Assembly: GCA_047495785.1 (NCBI GenBank)
Contig: JBLDXI010000026.1
Location: forward strand, 1,422,532-1,486,531
Direction: 5' to 3'
Length of the DNA: 64,000 nucleotides
Source: Lepidodermella squamata
Taxonomy: Eukaryota > Gastrotricha
Shown: in pieces, positions 59,070 to 64,000 of the stretch
Position numbering within the stretch: the first letter of the stretch is position 1
Layout: every line of letters begins with the position of its first letter
Notes under the pieces: generated by a model
What the model was told of the DNA's origin: nothing
Database searches by the model: none
The model's input: the letters and a program-made list of their open reading frames with translations, nothing else
Program-made: the position numbers and the translations under genes

Positions 59070-61124
59070 TCACGATTCATGTGTCTCCGAGTCGAGTTCA
59101 GCAAGGTTAAAATGAGACATTCGATGCTCTTTCGGAATTTCACTCAGCGGCGTTGGAATTCTCAAGACGACATTTTTCAGCCGATTATTGCTGCCCAGCT
59201 CAATAGCCGAAGCTCTTCGACTTGCGCCTAAGGACTGCGTTGAACCGCGGCTATCTGTCGACGAGTTATTACTCCCGCGTTGAGTCAAGATAGCATTCGG
59301 CGGCCCGGCCATAGAGTCGTTTGGAGTCATTAATTCAGAACTTGATGGTAACAGCAGGTTAAAAGCTGTCGAACGTCGCGCCCAGTCTTCCATGAATCCA
59401 GGGCTTAGGCGTTTTACAGCTGATGTGGTAGATAGCTGCGATTCCCGCGGCACAACTCGCTCGTTTATACACGTTTTGAAGCACGGGAAAAATCGGCAAT
59501 ATTTTGTCAAAATAAATCTAAAAAAACGCACGCTTAAATTTTTTTTAAATTGAAATTTTAAATTTTTAATACCTCCTAACGATTCGAACTCTGTTAGCGA
59601 AGATGAAGGTGTTCACAAGAGGGTAGCAATAAGTTATGGTGCTGAATAATTGTCGTAAGATGAATAAAGCCCCGGCTGATTCCATAATCGCAGCGTTTCG
59701 ATCGCTGAAGAGTACCAGGCAAAAATCGACGATTTGATAGGGCAGCCAGCATAGCCCGAAGGTAGCTAGCAGCATGTACGTAGTTACAACCATAGGTGTT
59801 CGGCTGTATCTCAGCCTCGATTCCGACTGGCGGTAATTTTTGAAAATCTATGAAAATAATAATGTAAAAAATAGTAATTCAAAAAATGGCCAAACCTCTC
59901 GGAAAATGTGAATGTAGCACACGGATAAAACAAGAACACCCGAACCAGTTAAAACCTTTAAAAATTGCTTGATATTCAGAAAAAAAATTGAAACAATTAT
60001 TTTACCAGTACAACGACTTCAAGCCAAACTTTCAGTGCCATGTAAGTTCCACACCAACCCGTAGGATCGTCATAGTCTCCAGGTTGGTGAGTCACGATGC
60101 TCTCTAGGTCTTGATAAATTCTGGCCAGAGCAGGCGAAGGCGAAGTCCTAAAAAATTTAATTAATTTAAATACTTTTTTATTTCCATTTTTGTTATACCC
60201 GTTGATTCCACCGATTATTTTTATAGCCTGTTTAAGATCATCAATTATGGGCGCAGGGTTGATTGCTGTTCGGCCGAATGTCCAAGTAGCGGGTTGGCCT
60301 GAGTGGAAACCTGGTCGATTTTCGGTTACAAACAGCCCTTGGCTCAAGTCATGAGTTCGAGCTCTGGCGGCCTTCATGAACAAAGAAGGGTAGTTGAATA
60401 AAGTCGCTAGGTAGACAGCACCAGCAACTGGGATGTCGGCGAATCCTATTACAACTGAGGCTATCCATATTGCAGCCACTGCTATGCCTGTCAATCTCTT
60501 CCCATTGAGCTAAAAATTCAATAAAAAATCATAAGGAATAATTTTAAATAGCTAATACTTCTCGATATCTTGCAGGATAGGTCTAGGGAAACATTTTAAT
60601 GAAATTTTATTCATTTTTGTCTTTGATTTCCTTACGACTCCTATGTAGTGGTCCATAGTCATGCCAGTGATGTTAAAAAATTGAGCGAAATACCCGATGA
60701 GCTGAAAATTTCGCATAAAATGGGCCCCGCATGTTTCAAACCGACTACTTTCCAGCGCTGGTATGAAAAGTTTTGTAAAATCGTACAAAAATGCGAGGAT
60801 ATTGATTATTATCAAGTAAAAATTGCTGATAGCCAGGCTGAGTAGGAATCGCCGATAGCCGGGCAGAAAGTTGACCTTAACCAAGGCTTCAAGGACTACG
60901 ATGACGTAGATCGCCCCGACTGCGGTTATGCCGTATTCGAACATGATGAAGGTGCCCTTCGGACCTGCCAGAAGTTCTTCAATCATCTTCTGGCGAAGGC
61001 CGAACAGGCGATGGATATGATCCATGTTTGTTTTAAGACCTCGGAAAATGTAGTGACAGCGCCGAGGAAGAAAGCCACGCCGCAACGTGTAATTACGCAA
61101 TTTTATTATCATCCGCCGTAGCAT
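59070..61124 (-). CDS. Divergent rhodopsin-like GPCR (GPCR-4)
   Basis: Seven exons, 61124-60636, 60582-60559, 60509-60199, 60147-60006, 59955-59896, 59847-59573 and 59517-59070, give 582 residues from the first ATG. A second ATG at 61025 (MDHIHRLF) is a better start: it follows an acceptor-like TTTTCCGAG by 14 nt and aligns with the short N-termini of GPCR-1 and GPCR-3 (AGPKG versus QGPKG). That gives 549 residues. TM1 lacks the usual Asn (GAIYVIVVLE) and TM2 has SNFY in place of SDLY. TM3 ends GMTMDHYIGV, so DRY is DHY, and exon 2 encodes the eight residues TYPARYRE. TM6 has LCWLP and TM7 YPLVNTFIF. ECL2 is about 120 residues with GWCGTYMA before TM5. The tail of about 145 residues is Ser-rich. 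Ligand unknown. Confidence 0.88.
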
Positions 61125-61288
61125 GCCGATAATAAGGCCAAATTTGATTAAATTTTACGCGTTGATTCTGTTCACCTCATTTTTCATATAGGAAGCTAAA
61201 AGCCGCCTTTTCTTTCCGTTCTAATAAAATGAAATTTTTTTAGCATGTTCGCTCGAGCATGGTAATACCCAACTTTGAGATGATGCTC

Positions 61289-62555
61289 TTTGATCTTTTT
61301 TCTATCGATTAATGGTATCAGCCGGCAATCGATGGGGGTGATTAAATTATTTATAATTCAATTGTGGGCGCGTGAACGTATGTTTTACTTGCCCAAATAA
61401 ATATTATGCATGTACTGCGCGCGCGAAGTAATTTTTCACGTGTGAGCGGTAAATTACGCGCCCGACTTGGCTTTTTAATGATCATTTTCATTGCGTGCAT
61501 GCGCACGTGCTTTTCTTATAAAAACCGATTTTTTTTCTCCGTGCGAATAACCTTTCGCCATTAGGTAAGTTTACCTTTGCTTTTTTCGATATTTTCCCAC
61601 CTTTAGAAAATTTATTTGAATTTTTCATAAATTTATACCTATTCTACCTCTTGCTATGGGTCAATGGAGTTTTTTCTTTCAAACAAGTAATTGCGCGATT
61701 TGTATTGAAATGCAATTCAAGCTTATAATAACAGTCGTGTAATATAATGCTTGATATGCCTCGCCGTGTTTGAATAATATTATAATAAGTGCTAAGACAT
61801 ACGTGATACTTATATTAAGTAAACCTCAACACTTTTTTGGTTAGTCATACAAGGTATCTCATCGACTGCTTCTATATTATATGTAGTTTCTCCTCATCTC
61901 TTCAGTTTCTCGATTGTTTGTAGTAATAACACACAGGATCATAAAAAATGCAGAGCGCTATATAGTACTGCGGTTATTATAATTATTTCTGCGATAAATA
62001 ATATAATATATCTGTGCTGTTATACACATCAGTGACGGCATATGATAGGGAATTTACAACCAGCTGTGCTTGCCGGCGTGAAGGGCAAGCAAATCTATAG
62101 CATAGGTCTGCTGGTGCTGTGCAAGGCCAATTTTCATCGGCTAGCTACATTTTTTCGCCGGCTAAAAAATATAAAGCGATGATTTAGCTTCGTCTCCCCG
62201 TCTTTTGCTTTTTATCCCATTTTTCGACAACTTATTATAAATAGAAAAAGGCCTATTTAATTCATATCTGCGCCATTCATTCCCTTGTCGCTTGCTCAAA
62301 AGCGCAGCGAAAGGCCCGCATTTGTATGGGAAAAAAATTTCTCCGATGTTATAGGAAATTTTTTATTAGTTGAGCCTTAAATTTTCATCTGCTGTGACCT
62401 TTGACCTTTAGATTATTTTAGAAGATTTTATTAGACATGGAAATCGAAAAAGCAGATTTGTACAAATTTTACCACGCCGCCAAGACGAACAATGTCGACG
62501 AGGCGCGGGAGCTGCTCGACAAATTCGGCGACGAAATTCTCGAAAAAACATCGCC
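61289..62555 (+). repeat. Left arm of a 1.27-kb near-identical inverted repeat
   Basis: The arm begins TTTGATCTTTTTTCTATCGA and matches the reverse complement of 62718-63983 wherever I compared it (both ends, the ATG region, CpG-rich and AT-rich blocks). Both outer ends pass into different sequence (61288 and 63984). The spacer is 162 bp. The arm contains the 5' flank and first 39 codons of an ankyrin-type gene, reading toward the spacer. Confidence 0.93.
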
Positions 62556-62836
62556 ACATGGCCGTTCATAGCCGCGAAGTGTAACGCCGTTAAATTTCGC
62601 TGGCCGTCCTTCAAGTTGCCTTGCTGCTTGTTTTTCGCCTGTTTCAAGCACAACTCGGCGATTTGAAGGGCATTCTTAGCGGCGGCTAGGTGAATCGCCG
62701 CCATTTGGTACGTTTTCGGCGATGTTTTTTCGAGAATTTCGTCGCCGAATTTGTCGAGCAGCTCCCGCGCCTCGTCGACATTGTTCGTCTTGGCGGCGTG
62801 GTAAAATTTGTACAAATCTGCTTTTTCGATTTCCAT
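62408..62836 (-). pseudogene. Ankyrin-repeat protein gene, 5' end, broken by the inverted repeat
   Basis: The ATG at 62836 starts MEIEKADLYKFYHAAKTNNV. The frame crosses the 162-bp spacer with ankyrin-like units: QMAAIHLAAAKNALQIAELC and LTALHFAAMNGHVA. At 62555 it enters the left arm in antisense, where it reads 46 unrelated Arg/Cys-rich residues to a stop at 62408. So only about 94 codons are genuine. The rest of the gene is missing from the window, either because of a real inverted duplication or because the assembly folds back here. Ankyrin repeats are protein-interaction modules, and nothing more specific can be said. Confidence 0.75.
62437..62571 (+). pseudogene. Truncated plus-strand copy of the ankyrin gene 5' end
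   Basis: The left arm carries ATG at 62437 and the same first codons (MEIEKADLYKFYHAAKTNN). It leaves the repeat after ILEKTSP and stops at TAG (62569-62571) inside the spacer read antisense. It is a by-product of the inverted repeat. Confidence 0.8.
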
Positions 62837-63983
62837 GTCTAATAAAATCTTCTAAAATAATCTAAAGGTCAAAGGTCACAGCAGATGAAAATTTAAGGCT
62901 CAACTAATAAAAAATTTCCTATAACATCGGAGAAATTTTTTCCCATACAAATGCGGGCCTTTCGCTGCGCTTTTGAGCAAGCGACAAGGGAATGAATGGC
63001 GCAGATATGAATTAAATAGGCCTTTTTCTATTTATAATAAGTTGTCGAAAAATGGGATAAAAAGCAAAAGACGGGGAGACGAAGCTAAATCATCGCTTTA
63101 TATTTTTTAGCCGGCGAAAAAATGTAGCTAGCCGATGAAAATTGGCCTTGCACAGCACCAGCAGACCTATGCTATAGATTTGCTTGCCCTTCACGCCGGC
63201 AAGCACAGCTGGTTGTAAATTCCCTATCATATGCCGTCACTGATGTGTATAACAGCACAGATATATTATATTATTTATCGCAGAAATAATTATAATAACC
63301 GCAGTACTATATAGCGCTCTGCATTTTTTATGATCCTGTGTGTTATTACTACAAACAATCGAGAAACTGAAGAGATGAGGAGAAACTACATATAATATAG
63401 AAGCAGTCGATGAGATACCTTGTATGACTAACCAAAAAAGTGTTGAGGTTTACTTAATATAAGTATCACGTATGTCTTAGCACTTATTATAATATTATTC
63501 AAACACGGCGAGGCATATCAAGCATTATATTACACGACTGTTATTATAAGCTTGAATTGCATTTCAATACAAATCGCGCAATTACTTGTTTGAAAGAAAA
63601 AACTCCATTGACCCATAGCAAGAGGTAGAATAGGTATAAATTTATGAAAAATTCAAATAAATTTTCTAAAGGTGGGAAAATATCGAAAAAAGCAAAGGTA
63701 AACTTACCTAATGGCGAAAGGTTATTCGCACGGAGAAAAAAAATCGGTTTTTATAAGAAAAGCACGTGCGCATGCACGCAATGAAAATGATCATTAAAAA
63801 GCCAAGTCGGGCGCGTAATTTACCGCTCACACGTGAAAAATTACTTCGCGCGCGCAGTACATGCATAATATTTATTTGGGCAAGTAAAACATACGTTCAC
63901 GCGCCCACAATTGAATTATAAATAATTTAATCACCCCCATCGATTGCCGGCTGATACCATTAATCGATAGAAAAAAGATCAAA
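62718..63983 (-). repeat. Right arm of the 1.27-kb inverted repeat
   Basis: Reverse complement of 61289-62555, starting GGCGATGTTTTTTCGAG and ending at GATCAAA (63977-63983). The final 17 bases of the window (63984-64000) are outside the repeat and differ from the sequence left of 61289. Apart from the ankyrin gene start, the arm is non-coding AT-rich sequence, presumably promoter. Confidence 0.93.
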
Positions 63984-64000
63984 ACTCTCACGAGATGTGT

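Noticed and set aside
1-64000. tRNA or rRNA genes, CRISPR arrays, or prokaryotic operons.
   Set aside because: I looked for T-loop (GTTCRA) contexts with folding arms and for spaced direct repeats, and found none that stand up. A computed scan (tRNAscan-SE, Rfam) would be decisive and was not available.

Overview
The window is animal (metazoan) nuclear DNA. Its genes carry many GT-AG introns, most of them only about 45-60 bp long, with T-rich acceptors (often TTTTCAG or TTTTTAG). The gene content is typical of a small invertebrate: a Cav channel, a Cys-loop receptor, class A GPCRs, Mediator 13, syntaxin-6, SLC44 transporters and eEFSec. Many start codons lie within about 0-20 nt of an acceptor-like sequence, and two same-strand gene pairs are only 58 and 107 bp apart. 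That resembles spliced-leader trans-splicing and operons, and suggests a nematode or another SL-using compact genome. The phylum cannot be fixed from this sequence alone.

Layout. 1-4616 (minus): the 5' part of a high-voltage-activated calcium channel alpha-1 gene, running off the left edge, with a decayed LINE antisense in intron 1. 5171-6346 (minus): syntaxin-6. 8246-17429 (minus): MED13. 17752-21334 (minus): a tight run CACYBP > eEFSec > NTMT1. 21.3-26.3 kb: gene-poor, repeat-bearing and partly decayed sequence, including a 747-bp TIR element. 26282-29450 (minus): an SLC44A1-like choline transporter. 31038-33442 (minus): a probably GPI-anchored protein with several fasciclin (FAS1) repeats. 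33612-33809: a 198-bp MITE. 34560-35929 (plus): a nicotinic-type Cys-loop subunit. 36027-41707 (minus): two further tandem SLC44 paralogues. 43948-44310 (plus): a small secreted protein. 48222-61124: four divergent GPCRs that all carry His in place of the DRY arginine, interrupted by an alpha-L-fucosidase. 61289-63983: a large, near-identical inverted repeat that interrupts an ankyrin-repeat gene.

I rebuilt the exon-intron structure of every major gene by hand. In each complete multi-exon model the intron phases agree and the summed exon length is a multiple of three, so these models are internally consistent predictions; no transcript evidence was available. Functionally the window mixes housekeeping genes (Mediator kinase module, selenocysteine elongation factor, N-terminal methyltransferase, SNARE, ubiquitin-ligase adaptor) with excitability and signalling genes. 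The most unusual observations are a lysine at the domain II selectivity-filter position of the Cav channel, the R3.50H signature shared by the whole GPCR group, the trans-splicing/operon signals, and the 1.27-kb foldback.
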